Assembly: GCF_001434575.1 (NCBI RefSeq)
Contig: NZ_AZDA01000041.1
Location: forward strand, 1 to 50,462
DNA from: Loigolactobacillus bifermentans DSM 20003
GTDB taxonomy: Bacteria > Bacillota > Bacilli > Lactobacillales > Lactobacillaceae
DNA length: 50,462 bases
Direction: 5' to 3'
The notes beneath the pieces were generated by a model. The model saw only the letters and a list, made by a program, of their open reading frames with translations. It ran no database searches and was not told the origin of the DNA. Position 1 is the first letter of the stretch. Every line of letters starts with the position of its first letter. The position numbers and the translations under genes are program-made. Positions 16,648 to 25,526 of the stretch are shown here, piece after piece.

Positions 16648-17904
16648 ATGAACAAAAAGCGCGTTATTGGGGCAGCACTTGCAGGCGCCTTATTATTCGT
16701 TCCGTATATCGCGGAATCATCTGCGGTTTTAGCGGACGGTTTTTATGTGAACCAAACAAATGCAGAACGGGCCGATATTACCAATTGGGTGGCTAATAGT
16801 TCTGAACAAATCAGTACCAACATTCAATCACAACATATCAACGTTAACGATTTAAACGGAAGTCGTTACGTGATTCAATGGGGCGATACGTTATCCGGTA
16901 TTTCACAAGCAACGGGGATTCCAATGCGGAAACTGGCTTATGATAACCATATTCGGAATATCGATTTGATCTATGCAGGGGACATTTTAATTTTAAATCG
17001 TAATGGCTCATACGTGCCAAGTGATTGGAACTATGAAGGTCACGGCACCCATGTGGCAAATACGAAAGTGACGATCAATAACTTTGTGGACAACAGTGAT
17101 AATTCGGTGACGATCGTTGATTCACCGATCACCGTTAATAACACAACAAATAACAACAGTACCACGAATAATAGTTCGACCAATAATGAAACGAACGAAA
17201 AGACCACAACAACAATTAATAATTCAGATTATGAATCACCCGTTGATCCAGTGGCAACCACAACTGCTGGCAGCGACAGTAGTGCTGCCAGTTCAGATAC
17301 CACAGCTGCAGCTGAAAAAGATGCAGACAGCATTAATGCAACAACTGATTCACAAACAACTACATCCGATAGTAATGCTAACAAGACTAGCGCTAGCACA
17401 ACGACTAGCAGCAAGAGCGGTTTAGAAGATAGTGATTTTGCTGATGAAGTTAGTTCAAAATTAGCGGATCAATTAGGCGTCGACGCCAGCAAAGTGAGTG
17501 TTGATTTTGGTGGTGATTCAAGCAGTGCGGCATCAGCTGATTCTGAATCAAGTGATGTAGACGCTGAAGCAACAGATACCGACTCACAAACCGTTTATGA
17601 TGATGATCAAAGTATCTCAATTGCAAGTGATAAGTTATCTGCTAAAAACGCCGCAAAAGTTGCTAAGAAGATCTATAAACAGCTCGAATCAGATGATAAA
17701 TTAAGCGATGTGACAGATGCTGACAGTATTGATGTGACTTTAAGTGCCACTGATGGGGGCTACGACTTCAATATTTCATTGTCTTCTGAATCAAGTGATG
17801 ACTCAGATAGCAACAGTTCAAGCGAATCCGATACCGCATCTGATACCAATTCCAGCAGTGTCACCACAAGTTCGGATGACACAACTGACGCTGAAGATTA
17901 CTAA
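16648..17904 (+). CDS. Secreted LysM-domain protein with Ser/Asp/Thr-rich tail
   Basis: This is a cell-wall-associated secreted protein of 418 residues. A Sec signal peptide (about 1-29, ending SSAVLA) is followed by a single LysM domain at about 73-117 (YVIQWGDTLSGISQATGIP), which binds peptidoglycan. Next is a long low-complexity Asn/Thr/Ser/Asp region, with a more ordered, hydrophobic-patterned segment at about 250-285 and 325-375. No catalytic domain or LPXTG anchor is visible. AGGAGG lies just upstream. The next gene follows after 15 bp and is probably co-transcribed. Expression may be set by the folded leader. Confidence 0.88.
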   Translation: MNKKRVIGAALAGALLFVPYIAESSAVLADGFYVNQTNAERADITNWVANSSEQISTNIQSQHINVNDLNGSRYVIQWGDTLSGISQATGIPMRKLAYDNHIRNIDLIYAGDILILNRNGSYVPSDWNYEGHGTHVANTKVTINNFVDNSDNSVTIVDSPITVNNTTNNNSTTNNSSTNNETNEKTTTTINNSDYESPVDPVATTTAGSDSSAASSDTTAAAEKDADSINATTDSQTTTSDSNANKTSASTTTSSKSGLEDSDFADEVSSKLADQLGVDASKVSVDFGGDSSSAASADSESSDVDAEATDTDSQTVYDDDQSISIASDKLSAKNAAKVAKKIYKQLESDDKLSDVTDADSIDVTLSATDGGYDFNISLSSESSDDSDSNSSSESDTASDTNSSSVTTSSDDTTDAEDY

Positions 17905-17919
17905 CCTGAGGTGTGACGC

Positions 17920-18390
17920 ATGAAAAAAAGTAAAGCACCGATTATTATTGTGATCTTAGTGGTCATTATCGCAGCGTTAGGTGGCGCCTATTGGTACATG
18001 GGGCATTCAGTTGCCAAACGGATCCCAGGCAATACTTACCGTTATCAAAGTGTTTCAAAGGATAAAACCTTGTACGTGACCTTTGCAGCAAGTGGTAATG
18101 AAGTGGTGGTTAATCCTGATAAAAATACTGCGGTGAAAGCGGCCGGCAGTCAGACTGCTTTTGACAAGGAATACAAGTCACAGTCTGAAAGCGCCACTTG
18201 GCGGTATTCGGCTCAAGGTGGCACCATGACTTTGGCGGAACAGACCAAGGATGGTAAAGTCTCACAATGGCAGTATAATAAGATCTTTGCCACAGGCAGT
18301 AAGTTCACCTCACACAGCTTTACCTACCAAATTGCCAAGGCAGGCCAAGGTCAAGTGAAGAGTAAAACCGTATTTGAAAAGGTAAACTAA
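17920..18390 (+). CDS. Membrane-anchored hypothetical protein
   Basis: The protein has 156 residues: a short cytoplasmic start (MKKSKAP), one membrane helix (about 8-28, IIIVILVVIIAALGGAYWYM), and an outside domain with alternating polar/hydrophobic strands (ending VKSKTVFEKVN). The helix lacks a lipobox cysteine, so it is a signal anchor and not a lipoprotein. The family is not recognised. It lies 15 bp after the LysM gene and shares its operon, which suggests an envelope function. A terminator follows. Confidence 0.8.
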   Translation: MKKSKAPIIIVILVVIIAALGGAYWYMGHSVAKRIPGNTYRYQSVSKDKTLYVTFAASGNEVVVNPDKNTAVKAAGSQTAFDKEYKSQSESATWRYSAQGGTMTLAEQTKDGKVSQWQYNKIFATGSKFTSHSFTYQIAKAGQGQVKSKTVFEKVN

Positions 18391-18396
18391 CCTTTT

Positions 18397-18426
18397 AGGA
18401 TCAGTCAAAGTGACTGATCCTTTTTT
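18397..18426 (+). terminator. Rho-independent terminator
   Basis: AGGATCAGTCA (18397-18407) pairs perfectly with TGACTGATCCT (18411-18421), followed by a T run; it ends the LysM operon. Confidence 0.95.
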
Positions 18427-18462
18427 GTGATACACTGACAACAAAAGAAGTGGGGTGACCGC

Positions 18463-19137
18463 ATGAAACAACCCGTAAAACGTTGGGTAATCGGGTTCAG
18501 TGCCGTGTTAGGAATTTTATTGATTGGCTTATTGTTACAGCACTATTGGCCGGCGTTACATTTATTGCGCCAGCCAACATTTAATCGCGCCACTTTTATT
18601 CATGCGTTTCGTGGCCGTGGTTGGATTGCCGCAATTCCGTTAGCAGTGTTGTTAATGGCGGTGACTATTATTCCCGGTGCACCGAATGCGATGATTGCAA
18701 TTGTGAGTGGCATCTGTTTAGGCGCGCCATTGGGGTTTGTGGTGAATGTGATTGGCCTAAGCTTAGGCAACTCGATTGGGGCATTAATGGTCGACCGTAT
18801 CGAGGATCACCATCAGGCCAAGCATCAATCGCGCATTTTAACGGACCTACTCAAAATGCGTCACCCAAGAATTGGCGTCATGTTAGGCTATTCAGTGCCA
18901 TTTGTGCCAAATACGCTGGTCCATTTGGCTGCGGCTCAATTAGCAATCAAACGGCCACAGCTTGAACAATTGATCGTGTTAGGCAGTCTACCGTCAGCAT
19001 TTTTCTATGCGTTTGGTGGGGATGCGGTGTTACATTTTGATTTAAAACGTGTGCTGATCGTGGTCGTTTTAATTGTTGCTTCTACAGGTTTGGTGACATT
19101 GATGCGACGTGATCGCAACGATATGACACAAAAGTAA
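18463..19137 (+). CDS. VTT-domain (TVP38/TMEM64/DedA-like) membrane protein
   Basis: The 224 residues hold several membrane helices and the VTT/SNARE-associated core: TIIPGAPNAMIAIVSGICLG, GLSLGNSIGAL, and the later GYSVPFVPNTLVHLAAAQL. VTT proteins are linked with lipid scrambling or flipping in membranes. The exact substrate here is unknown. The end (LMRRDRNDMTQK) is cytoplasmic and basic. It follows the LysM terminator closely and probably shares a transcript with the MazG-like gene 23 bp downstream. Confidence 0.85.
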   Translation: MKQPVKRWVIGFSAVLGILLIGLLLQHYWPALHLLRQPTFNRATFIHAFRGRGWIAAIPLAVLLMAVTIIPGAPNAMIAIVSGICLGAPLGFVVNVIGLSLGNSIGALMVDRIEDHHQAKHQSRILTDLLKMRHPRIGVMLGYSVPFVPNTLVHLAAAQLAIKRPQLEQLIVLGSLPSAFFYAFGGDAVLHFDLKRVLIVVVLIVASTGLVTLMRRDRNDMTQK

Positions 19138-19160
19138 AGACGTGAAAGGACTGAGTTTAC

Positions 19161-19481
19161 TTGGCACTAGCGGCACATCAAAACTGGCTGGTTGATTTTT
19201 ATCAGCGTCGAAATTGGTTTCAATTATCACCGTTCATTCGGGTTAATTTTTTGACAGAAGAGGTTGGTGAGCTATCGCGCGCTGTGCGTGCACTTGAAAT
19301 TGGACGGCACCACCCAGGTGAACCAGCGGTAACGCCGGCCGCTGCGCGTGCGAACCTGGTAGAAGAGTTAGGCGACTGTTTGGATCAGTTGTTAGTGATC
19401 TGTGCGAAGTTTGAGGTCACACCGGATGAAATTATTCAGGCAAGTGAACATAAAATGAAGCAGCGATTTCATGAATTGTAA
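19161..19481 (+). CDS. MazG-like nucleotide pyrophosphohydrolase
   Basis: This 106-residue all-alpha protein has the MazG metal-binding pattern: EExxE at 33-37 (LTEEVGELSRA) and ExxD at 69-72 (VEELGDCLDQLL). Such enzymes remove non-canonical or excess nucleoside triphosphates. The start is TTG, supported by AAAGGA 10 bp upstream; no nearby ATG gives the full domain. It lies directly after the VTT gene and before a terminator. Confidence 0.82.
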   Translation: MALAAHQNWLVDFYQRRNWFQLSPFIRVNFLTEEVGELSRAVRALEIGRHHPGEPAVTPAAARANLVEELGDCLDQLLVICAKFEVTPDEIIQASEHKMKQRFHEL

Positions 19482-19484
19482 GCA

Positions 19485-19512
19485 GATATTCCCAATGGGG
19501 ATGTCTTTTTTT
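19485..19512 (+). terminator. Rho-independent terminator
   Basis: GATATTCCC (19485-19493) pairs with GGGGATGTC (19497-19505) with G-T pairs, followed by seven T. Confidence 0.85.
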
Positions 19513-19583
19513 GATAAGGCGCTACTTTTGATGGGGTAATTAGCCTATAATAATGAGTAAATTATTAAAAAAGGTGTGGGCGT

Positions 19584-20048
19584 ATGTCATTAGAGCAAGT
19601 AACACAGTATTTTAAAGCGCAAGGAATTGCGAATCAGATTGTGACATTTGATGAATCGACGGCGACAGTTGAACAAGCCGCGGCTGTATTAGGCGTTGTG
19701 CCAGATCAAATTGCTAAAACCATGGCATTTCAATTAAAAGAAAAACCAATTGTCATTGTGACGGCTGGGACAGCTAAAGTCGCCAATGCCAAATTTAAAG
19801 CGGCCTTTGGTCAAAAAGCCCATATGGTTGCACGAGCAGCTTTACCAACAACGATTGGCCATCAGGCAGGTGGTATCTGTCCGTTTGCATTGGCACCAGG
19901 CGTCAGTGTTTATTTTGATACCAGTTTGCGTGGACATGATATTTTGTATCCAGCGGCAGGCGCGCCGAATGCTGTTATTCGTCTGACATTGGCCGAACTG
20001 GTGCAGTATGCAGCACCTGAAAAATGGATCGATGTGGTGAAAGCATGA
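19584..20048 (+). CDS. YbaK/EbsC family aminoacyl-tRNA deacylase
   Basis: The 154 residues form a single YbaK domain, which clears mischarged tRNA (YbaK proper acts on Cys-tRNAPro). Lys45 in QIAKTM corresponds to the conserved active-site lysine. QAGGICPFAL is the conserved GxxCPF-type loop. It overlaps the following PhzF gene by 4 bp (ATGA), so the two are translationally coupled. A second member of the same superfamily, ProX-like, is encoded at 28548. Confidence 0.88.
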   Translation: MSLEQVTQYFKAQGIANQIVTFDESTATVEQAAAVLGVVPDQIAKTMAFQLKEKPIVIVTAGTAKVANAKFKAAFGQKAHMVARAALPTTIGHQAGGICPFALAPGVSVYFDTSLRGHDILYPAAGAPNAVIRLTLAELVQYAAPEKWIDVVKA

Positions 20049-20821
20049 AATATGCAATCGTCGATGCCTTTACGGCAACCTTATTTAAAGGGAATCCAGC
20101 GGCGGTTTGTTTTGTGGACAATTGGCCAGTTGAGCAAGTGATGCAACAAATTGCCTGTGAAAATCGTCTTTCTGAGACAGCTTTTGCACGCCAATTAACG
20201 CCAACCCATTATCAATTACGCTGGTTTACCCCAGGTGGTGAAATCGATTTATGCGGGCACGCCACGTTAGCAAGTGGGTATCTGATATTTCGTTTTCGGG
20301 CACCAGGGCAGGCCCAAATTACATTTACCACCCAAAGTGGTGACTTAGTGGTTACCAAACAACAAGATTGGTATGCGATGCAGTTTCCAAGCTATGCACT
20401 GCAGCCTACGCCAGTAACACCAGCAATGACGGCTGCGCTAGGTGTCACACCACAAGCGGCTTATTTAGGCCGCGACTTACTGTGCGTGGTAGCGCGTGAG
20501 CAATTAGTTCGCAATTTAGCACCAGATCAAGCGCGCTTGAAAAGTTTGCCAGGCTTGTTACAGCACGTCACTGCAGCAGGTCAGGACTATGATTGTGTTT
20601 CTCGTTCATTTGGTCCGAAGTTGGCAATCCCTGAAGATCCAGTTTGTGGCAGCGGCCATTGCCACATTGTACCGTATTGGGCCCAACGGTTGCATCGAAA
20701 TCAAATTAGTGCTTACCAGGCGTCAGCCCGTGGTGGCGAATTGCGGTGCGCGTTACAAGGCCAGCACGTTCAATTATGTGGTCAAGCTGTTCTGTACGTA
20801 CAAGGGACACTAACCCTTTAG
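20045..20821 (+). CDS. PhzF-family isomerase
   Basis: The 258-residue protein has the two-lobed PhzF fold: GNPAAVC near the N-terminus, Glu44 in SETAF (catalytic acid in PhzF), FTPGGEIDLCGHATLA, and the second-lobe motif EDPVCGSGHCH. The physiological substrate is unknown for most PhzF homologues in lactic acid bacteria. The start overlaps the YbaK stop (ATGA), which fixes it at 20045. A good terminator is not evident downstream; a weak ACCC-TTTA-GGGT hairpin lies at the stop. Confidence 0.88.
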   Translation: MKYAIVDAFTATLFKGNPAAVCFVDNWPVEQVMQQIACENRLSETAFARQLTPTHYQLRWFTPGGEIDLCGHATLASGYLIFRFRAPGQAQITFTTQSGDLVVTKQQDWYAMQFPSYALQPTPVTPAMTAALGVTPQAAYLGRDLLCVVAREQLVRNLAPDQARLKSLPGLLQHVTAAGQDYDCVSRSFGPKLAIPEDPVCGSGHCHIVPYWAQRLHRNQISAYQASARGGELRCALQGQHVQLCGQAVLYVQGTLTL

Positions 20822-21009
20822 GGTGTTATGTCGTTAGTGGGATGACGTTTGACGAATAGCAGTTGGGCATTGAAAAAAGACCTCAAATTTTAATGATCAG
20901 CGCAAAATTAAGCGCGCTTGATGCTGTCAAACCAGGCTTGTAACAGATTTGTTGCTAGACAAATCATCGCTTACCGGAGATACTAAACGTAAAAGAAGGG
21001 GGCGGTGTC

Positions 21010-21543
21010 ATGGCAATTGGGGATTATTTACGACAGGCACGTTTAACAAAAGGAATGAGTCAAACCACGGTTGCAGCAGCATTATATGTGACGCGCCAAA
21101 CAGTTTCGCGTTGGGAACAAGATCAAACGCTACCGAATATTTACGTCTTACAGGATCTTAGCAAACTGTATGGTTGCTCATTAGAGGCATTAATTGGTAA
21201 AACACAACCGATGCAGCCTATGAAACGACATATTAACTGGTTGGCACTTTTCGGTTTGATTTGGTTTAACCTCATTGTGGTTTTAGCCGTTGCAGGAACC
21301 GCCATTGGGTTGTTGATGGGATTGTGGGTGACCGTCGTTACGTTTATCGCTTCGCCATTTTTAGCTATTGGCGCCAATGTGTTATTTGGCCAAACCAGCG
21401 CCTGGTGGCAATTATTAGCGGCACTTTTTCTTGGTGCCTTAGGCGGCAGTCTAGTCCGTCCTGCATGGCGAATCACAACCTATACCTGGCAGGCTTGGCA
21501 ACATTATGTGCGCTATAATCGACGAACAATTTATACGTATTAA
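21010..21543 (+). CDS. Membrane-anchored XRE-family transcriptional regulator
   Basis: The 177 residues begin with a helix-turn-helix of the HTH_3 type (about 4-60: IGDYLRQARLTKGMSQTTVA, YVTRQTVSRWEQDQTLPN). Two or three membrane helices follow (about 75-145). This layout is common in lactobacilli, but no ligand or target is known. An AGGGGG ribosome-binding site lies upstream. It resembles the XRE gene at 33654 in layout. A bidirectional terminator follows. Confidence 0.88.
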   Translation: MAIGDYLRQARLTKGMSQTTVAAALYVTRQTVSRWEQDQTLPNIYVLQDLSKLYGCSLEALIGKTQPMQPMKRHINWLALFGLIWFNLIVVLAVAGTAIGLLMGLWVTVVTFIASPFLAIGANVLFGQTSAWWQLLAALFLGALGGSLVRPAWRITTYTWQAWQHYVRYNRRTIYTY

Positions 21544-21560
21544 AACGCTGCAATATGCAC

Positions 21561-21593
21561 AAAAAAATCGACGCGATCCGCGTCGATTTTTTT
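21561..21593. terminator. Bidirectional terminator
   Basis: A 15-bp perfect stem (AAAAAAATCGACGCG and complement) has an ATC loop, between the convergent XRE and M20 genes. Confidence 0.95.
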
Positions 21594-22776
21594 AGTGGCA
21601 GAGATAGGCTAAAGCAGCTGTGCCAGCAGCTTTGGCGGCAATTAACAAACTGGCTTCATTCAGCATGAAGTCAGGACTGTGGTGGGGATGGTTACCGCCA
21701 TCTGGTGTTTGACAGCCAACATAAAAGAAACAGCTTGGTGTATTTTGGGCGAAATAAGCAAAATCCTCAGAAGGATCTTGAGGACCACAATCGAAGATTT
21801 GATTGATCTCCGGCAATGCTGCTGCCTTTAAACTGTCGATCATTTGAGTGGTAAATTTTGGCTCATTGACTAAAACCGGATAATTATCATCATAATCCAG
21901 TTCAGCCGTTACACCGAACATTGTTTCAATGCCGTGGCAAATTTTTTCGATGTGTTCGCGGACAACTTTACGCGTACTTTCTTTCATAATGCGCACATCG
22001 CCTTTTAAGGTCACACTCTTTTTGATGGCGTTGTAGGAACCAACGCCGTCAAATGAGCCAATTGTGACACTGGCTGTATCAAACGGGTCAATGCGCCTGG
22101 AGACAACTGTTTGTAAAGCTGTTACAAAATAGGCACCCGCCACAATGGCATCATTGGACAAATGTGGCATAGAAGCATGCCCGCCTTTACCGGTAAAGGT
22201 TAAGGTAAAGTTGCCGCGTCCTGTTTGTGTTTCATTTAAGTGGTAACCAATGCTACCAGTGGGCATTGATGTCATGACGTGCAGCCCTAAAACACGGTCA
22301 ACATCGGTTAATACACCAGCGGCAAGCATATCTTTTGCGCCGCCAGGGGAGACTTCTTCAGCGGGCTGGTGAATGATACGAATCCGCCCTTTTAGACGTG
22401 CCTTTAGGGCGATTAAGTTTTTGGCCAGCACCATTAAATAAGCAGTGTGTGCATCATGACCACAAGCATGCATCACGCCTGGATTTTGTGATTTAAACGG
22501 TAGGTCGTTGTCCTCTTGGACAGCCAGCGCATCAAAGTCAGCGCGTAGGCCTAAAGTGGGACCGGGCTGGCCACTGTCGATCTCGACAACAAAGCCGTAA
22601 CCGGTCCCGTAATCCGTGACGGTACAGTCTAAGGGTTGATAAAAGGCCTTAATGTAAGCTGCAGTTGCTTTTTCATGAAATGAAAGCTCTGGATGAGCAT
22701 GTAAGTGTCTCCGAATAGCGACCATTTCAGGTTGGTCAGCAGTTAATTTGGCCATTAAATCAGTTTGAAGTGTCAT
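21592..22776 (-). CDS. M20-family amidohydrolase (N-acyl-amino-acid amidohydrolase type)
   Basis: This 394-residue metallohydrolase belongs to the HipO/AmhX/N-acyl-L-amino-acid amidohydrolase group. Metal ligands visible are Cys105 and His107 (HACGHDAHT), Glu141 (HQPAEE) and His166 (GLHVM). The dimerisation insert contains GKGGHASMPH. Likely reaction: removal of an acyl group from an amino acid or peptide-like substrate. The ATG at 22776 is chosen because AAGGA lies 8 bp upstream. The ThrE genes lie upstream in the same direction with an 18-bp gap, so the three may form an operon. Confidence 0.9.
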   Translation of the reverse strand: MTLQTDLMAKLTADQPEMVAIRRHLHAHPELSFHEKATAAYIKAFYQPLDCTVTDYGTGYGFVVEIDSGQPGPTLGLRADFDALAVQEDNDLPFKSQNPGVMHACGHDAHTAYLMVLAKNLIALKARLKGRIRIIHQPAEEVSPGGAKDMLAAGVLTDVDRVLGLHVMTSMPTGSIGYHLNETQTGRGNFTLTFTGKGGHASMPHLSNDAIVAGAYFVTALQTVVSRRIDPFDTASVTIGSFDGVGSYNAIKKSVTLKGDVRIMKESTRKVVREHIEKICHGIETMFGVTAELDYDDNYPVLVNEPKFTTQMIDSLKAAALPEINQIFDCGPQDPSEDFAYFAQNTPSCFFYVGCQTPDGGNHPHHSPDFMLNEASLLIAAKAAGTAALAYLCH

Positions 22777-22794
22777 GAAAATCATCCTTTCGTA

Positions 22795-23244
22795 CTATTT
22801 TTGTTGGCACCAGCTCTTTAAGATGGGGCGTAAAGGTTTGAAAATGGCCTCTGCTAGCACGAATCCGACTGCTAGTGCCATGGCAATGGTGAGGGTTTTA
22901 AATAAGTTTTGTTGCGCGCTGGCATCAAAACCTAGCGTGAAATCCTTCAAACTAAGGTAGATGATGGCGCCTGGTACGAGCGAGACTAAGCAGGGGATGT
23001 ACAGGAGGTTCACTGGTGCGCGGACCAAAATTGCGGCACCATTGGCCAACAGTCCAATAGCCAGCGCCGCTAGTAAGTTTGGTAAAATTAAGTTGTGGGT
23101 CGCCTGCGCAACCACCAGATAAATAATCCAAGCAACAGCGCCTGTTAGGCCAGCTGGTAATAAGGTACGCCGTGGGACATTGGTAATGACGCCAAAGCCA
23201 ACGGTAGATAGAAAACTAAAGAGAAAGCCTGCCAACAATTTCAT
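22795..23244 (-). CDS. ThrE-type threonine/serine exporter, small subunit (DUF3815-like)
   Basis: This membrane protein of 149 residues has four hydrophobic segments (GFLFSFLSTVGFGVITNVP, then GAVAWIIYLVV, then YIPCLVSLVPGAIIYLSL, then the C-terminal helix). It corresponds to the C-terminal half of fused ThrE exporters. PRRTLLPAG is typical of the family. Its start overlaps the stop of the large subunit by 4 bp, so the two are coupled. The predicted function is export of threonine/serine or small dicarboxylates. Confidence 0.88.
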   Translation of the reverse strand: MKLLAGFLFSFLSTVGFGVITNVPRRTLLPAGLTGAVAWIIYLVVAQATHNLILPNLLAALAIGLLANGAAILVRAPVNLLYIPCLVSLVPGAIIYLSLKDFTLGFDASAQQNLFKTLTIAMALAVGFVLAEAIFKPLRPILKSWCQQK

Positions 23245-24011
23245 GACGCACCTCCCATTAAGATCTGGGCCAATACACTACCAACGATTACACCAGCACC
23301 AATCGACCCAGCAACCATAATGGCGTCAGCGGCGCGAACCAGGCCAGAAATCGTGTGCTTACCGATCAATTCACGTAATGAATTAGTTAACGCTACGCCT
23401 GGGACCAACGGCATCAGCGCGCTGATAATAATATTGTCAGCGCTAGTCGCCCAACCTGATAATTGTAATAAGGTAGCACAAAGGCTAATGATAAAACCAC
23501 CTAGCGCCACACTCACATAAGGCGTCGTGATTTTATGGGTGGCCAGTTGGGTCCCAAGATAGCCTAAAATACCGACAAATAATGCCCAAGCCAGATCAGT
23601 CCAGGTGGCCTTAAAAAGCAGCATCGGTGCAACAGAGACTAAACCAGCGCCGATAATTTTTTCCAACCAGTTAAAATCAATGACTTTGCGATCAATGGCA
23701 GCAATGCCGGTTTTAAGTTGTGCATAATCAATTTCATGGGCTGTAAATTGACGAGATAAGGTATTGATGTCATCCACTTTTTGCAAGTTGAAGTCACCTA
23801 CCCGAACTTTTACAAAATGGGTGTTAGGATTGGTTTTTGAATCCACAAAAACGGCGGTCATGGTGGCATGACAACTCACAGGAAATTGAGCAGCCTGACC
23901 AATGTATTCGACTGTATTTTCGACACGCGCTGTTTCAGCGCCATTTTCTAATAAAATCTTACCGACAAGACCGCACAAGTCGATTACGTCACGTTCTGTT
24001 ATGTTTGTCAT
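23241..24011 (-). CDS. ThrE-type threonine/serine exporter, large subunit (DUF1212-like)
   Basis: This 256-residue membrane protein has a cytoplasmic N-terminal domain (GKILLENGAETARVENTVEY, the family's signature start) and about five membrane helices (from about residue 118). LVPGVALTNSLRELI is also typical. It is the N-terminal half of ThrE, encoded separately from the C-terminal half immediately downstream. GGCGGTGTGA precedes the ATG. Export of threonine/serine is the family function; this is not proven here. Confidence 0.9.
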   Translation of the reverse strand: MTNITERDVIDLCGLVGKILLENGAETARVENTVEYIGQAAQFPVSCHATMTAVFVDSKTNPNTHFVKVRVGDFNLQKVDDINTLSRQFTAHEIDYAQLKTGIAAIDRKVIDFNWLEKIIGAGLVSVAPMLLFKATWTDLAWALFVGILGYLGTQLATHKITTPYVSVALGGFIISLCATLLQLSGWATSADNIIISALMPLVPGVALTNSLRELIGKHTISGLVRAADAIMVAGSIGAGVIVGSVLAQILMGGAS

Positions 24012-24027
24012 TCACACCGCCGATTCA

Positions 24028-24067
24028 TAAAAAAACGGCCCCCTGCTATGTATCTGCAGTGACCGTT
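24028..24067 (-). terminator. Terminator of the DUF1275 gene
   Basis: On the minus strand AACGG-CTGC and GCAG-CCGTT pair with an internal bulge, followed by seven T. It separates the DUF1275 gene from the ThrE genes. Confidence 0.65.
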
Positions 24068-24131
24068 AGTTGTTTTGATTAAGTTAACAGCCTTAAGTAT
24101 AAGGCCGTTCGTTAAAAAATAGCAACTAAAA

Positions 24132-24791
24132 TTAATCAGCGCTCGCTAATAAAAACCAGCCGACGGCTAAAGCAGTAACTGGCAACAATAAACTGAATTG
24201 ATGCAAAAATGGCGTTACGACAACGATCCCAGCCGCACCTAAAGTGAACATGAACATGATAATGGCAGTTGCTTGAAGCTTTTTAAGCGCCGCTGATTCG
24301 CGATAGAAAAAAGCATCAAAGGCAGTCTCCGCCAATGTCCGTAAATTACCCGTCATCATCAGGGGTGTAAAGGGACCACCGTTTAAGCGGCGAAATTCTT
24401 GTAATTCGGCCGCAGCTGTAATGGATAAGAGCATTGTAGTTAATAATGCCGGCAGCCATTGTGTGGTACAGGCAACCAGTAAAAGTAATGCGATTTCGTA
24501 AAGTAAGACAATTTTTTGGCGTTTGATGGGACGCTGCGAGAAAGTCGGTTGACGTTGAAGCCAGCGAATGATCAAAGTCCCAACGAAAAATGCCAGAATC
24601 GAGATTAGCGCGCGTAAACTATATTTCAGATGACCTTGAGCAAGATTAAGTCCTAGTAAAATTAAATTACCAGTTTGTAAACCGGCAAACACTTGACCGT
24701 GAAAAAGATAGGAATAGGCGTCAATGCTACCAGCGGCCATGGTCAGGACGGCGCCGAAGCGTGTGCGTTCAGCAGGGGGATAAATTGGCAT
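24132..24791 (-). CDS. DUF1275 (YoaK-like) membrane protein
   Basis: The 219-residue protein has six predicted helices. The family core is evident at the start: GSIDAYSYLFHGQVFAGLQTGN, followed by helix pairs and the conserved GPFTPLMMTGNLRTLAE. The function of YoaK/DUF1275 is not established. GGAGG is 6 bp from the ATG at 24791 and only 3 bp from the one at 24794, which decides the start. Confidence 0.87.
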   Translation of the reverse strand: MPIYPPAERTRFGAVLTMAAGSIDAYSYLFHGQVFAGLQTGNLILLGLNLAQGHLKYSLRALISILAFFVGTLIIRWLQRQPTFSQRPIKRQKIVLLYEIALLLLVACTTQWLPALLTTMLLSITAAAELQEFRRLNGGPFTPLMMTGNLRTLAETAFDAFFYRESAALKKLQATAIIMFMFTLGAAGIVVVTPFLHQFSLLLPVTALAVGWFLLASAD

Positions 24792-25491
24792 CATGCACCT
24801 CCGTTGTTGATTGTAAAATGTCAGGTTAGGGACAGTATGAAAAAGTGTTGTGCTGTGTCGATCAAAGTTATGCGGCCCCATTCATTAAGTAACCGTGATG
24901 ATGTACTCTCGGTCATGAATCGCAATCATGATGGCTGGCAACGTCGAACGCAGCGTTGGGGAAATCGCTCTACTACTATCGTAGGGTATTTTATACTGGT
25001 AATTGATTGCAGTTGAAAAGGCGCATTGACTCAGGACAAGGTGGTGCACATAAAAAGTGGTTGCGCTGAATCGACGTCATTTAAAGTCTAATTTGTCCAT
25101 TATCAACGTAAATGACTTGATAATGGTGATGCAATCAATCACGGATCCTTGGTATCAAGCCATTAATTGGACGACTTACCAGTGGCTTTGAATCAGGTTA
25201 TGGTCTAAGTAGTCCTTTAATGTGTGGCGATTAGGCCGCTTTATGTTTGATCAGAGGCGAAATACCGAACAGTTACGGTTGTAGCGGACTGTATTTGAAG
25301 CACTTTTTTGATTGAATGAAGGACAATGACAACATGTTTTCCAAAGGTAGGGTTATCATAGCACGTTCTCATTTTTTTGTGGTAATGAATGCTCGTTTAA
25401 AATAAAAATTTTAGGTGAATTTTCAAAAAGTGTTACTACTAATGCGCTGACTTACCCCGTAACTAGCACTGACAAAAAATAAGTTATTCAC
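24792..25491. other. Gene-poor intergenic region, possible gene remnant
   Basis: About 700 bases show no intact gene. On the minus strand near 25085-25130 a short frame reads HHYQVIYVDNGQIR, resembling the end of an ABC ATPase, but stops surround it and no Walker motif is nearby. A decayed gene is possible. The DUF1275 promoter should lie at the left end, but no good box was found. Confidence 0.35.
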
Positions 25492-25520
25492 TTGACAAGT
25501 TTGTATCAGAATTCCATAAT
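25492..25520 (+). promoter_or_regulatory. Promoter of the T-box/symporter unit
   Basis: A perfect TTGACA (25492-25497), a 17-bp spacer and CATAAT (25515-25520). The transcript should start near 25527. Confidence 0.85.
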
Positions 25521-25526
25521 GAGTGC

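Noticed and set aside
23837-24082. Plus-strand open frame overlapping the ThrE gene
   Set aside because: It is antisense to a clearly coding gene and its terminator, with no family resemblance or ribosome-binding site.
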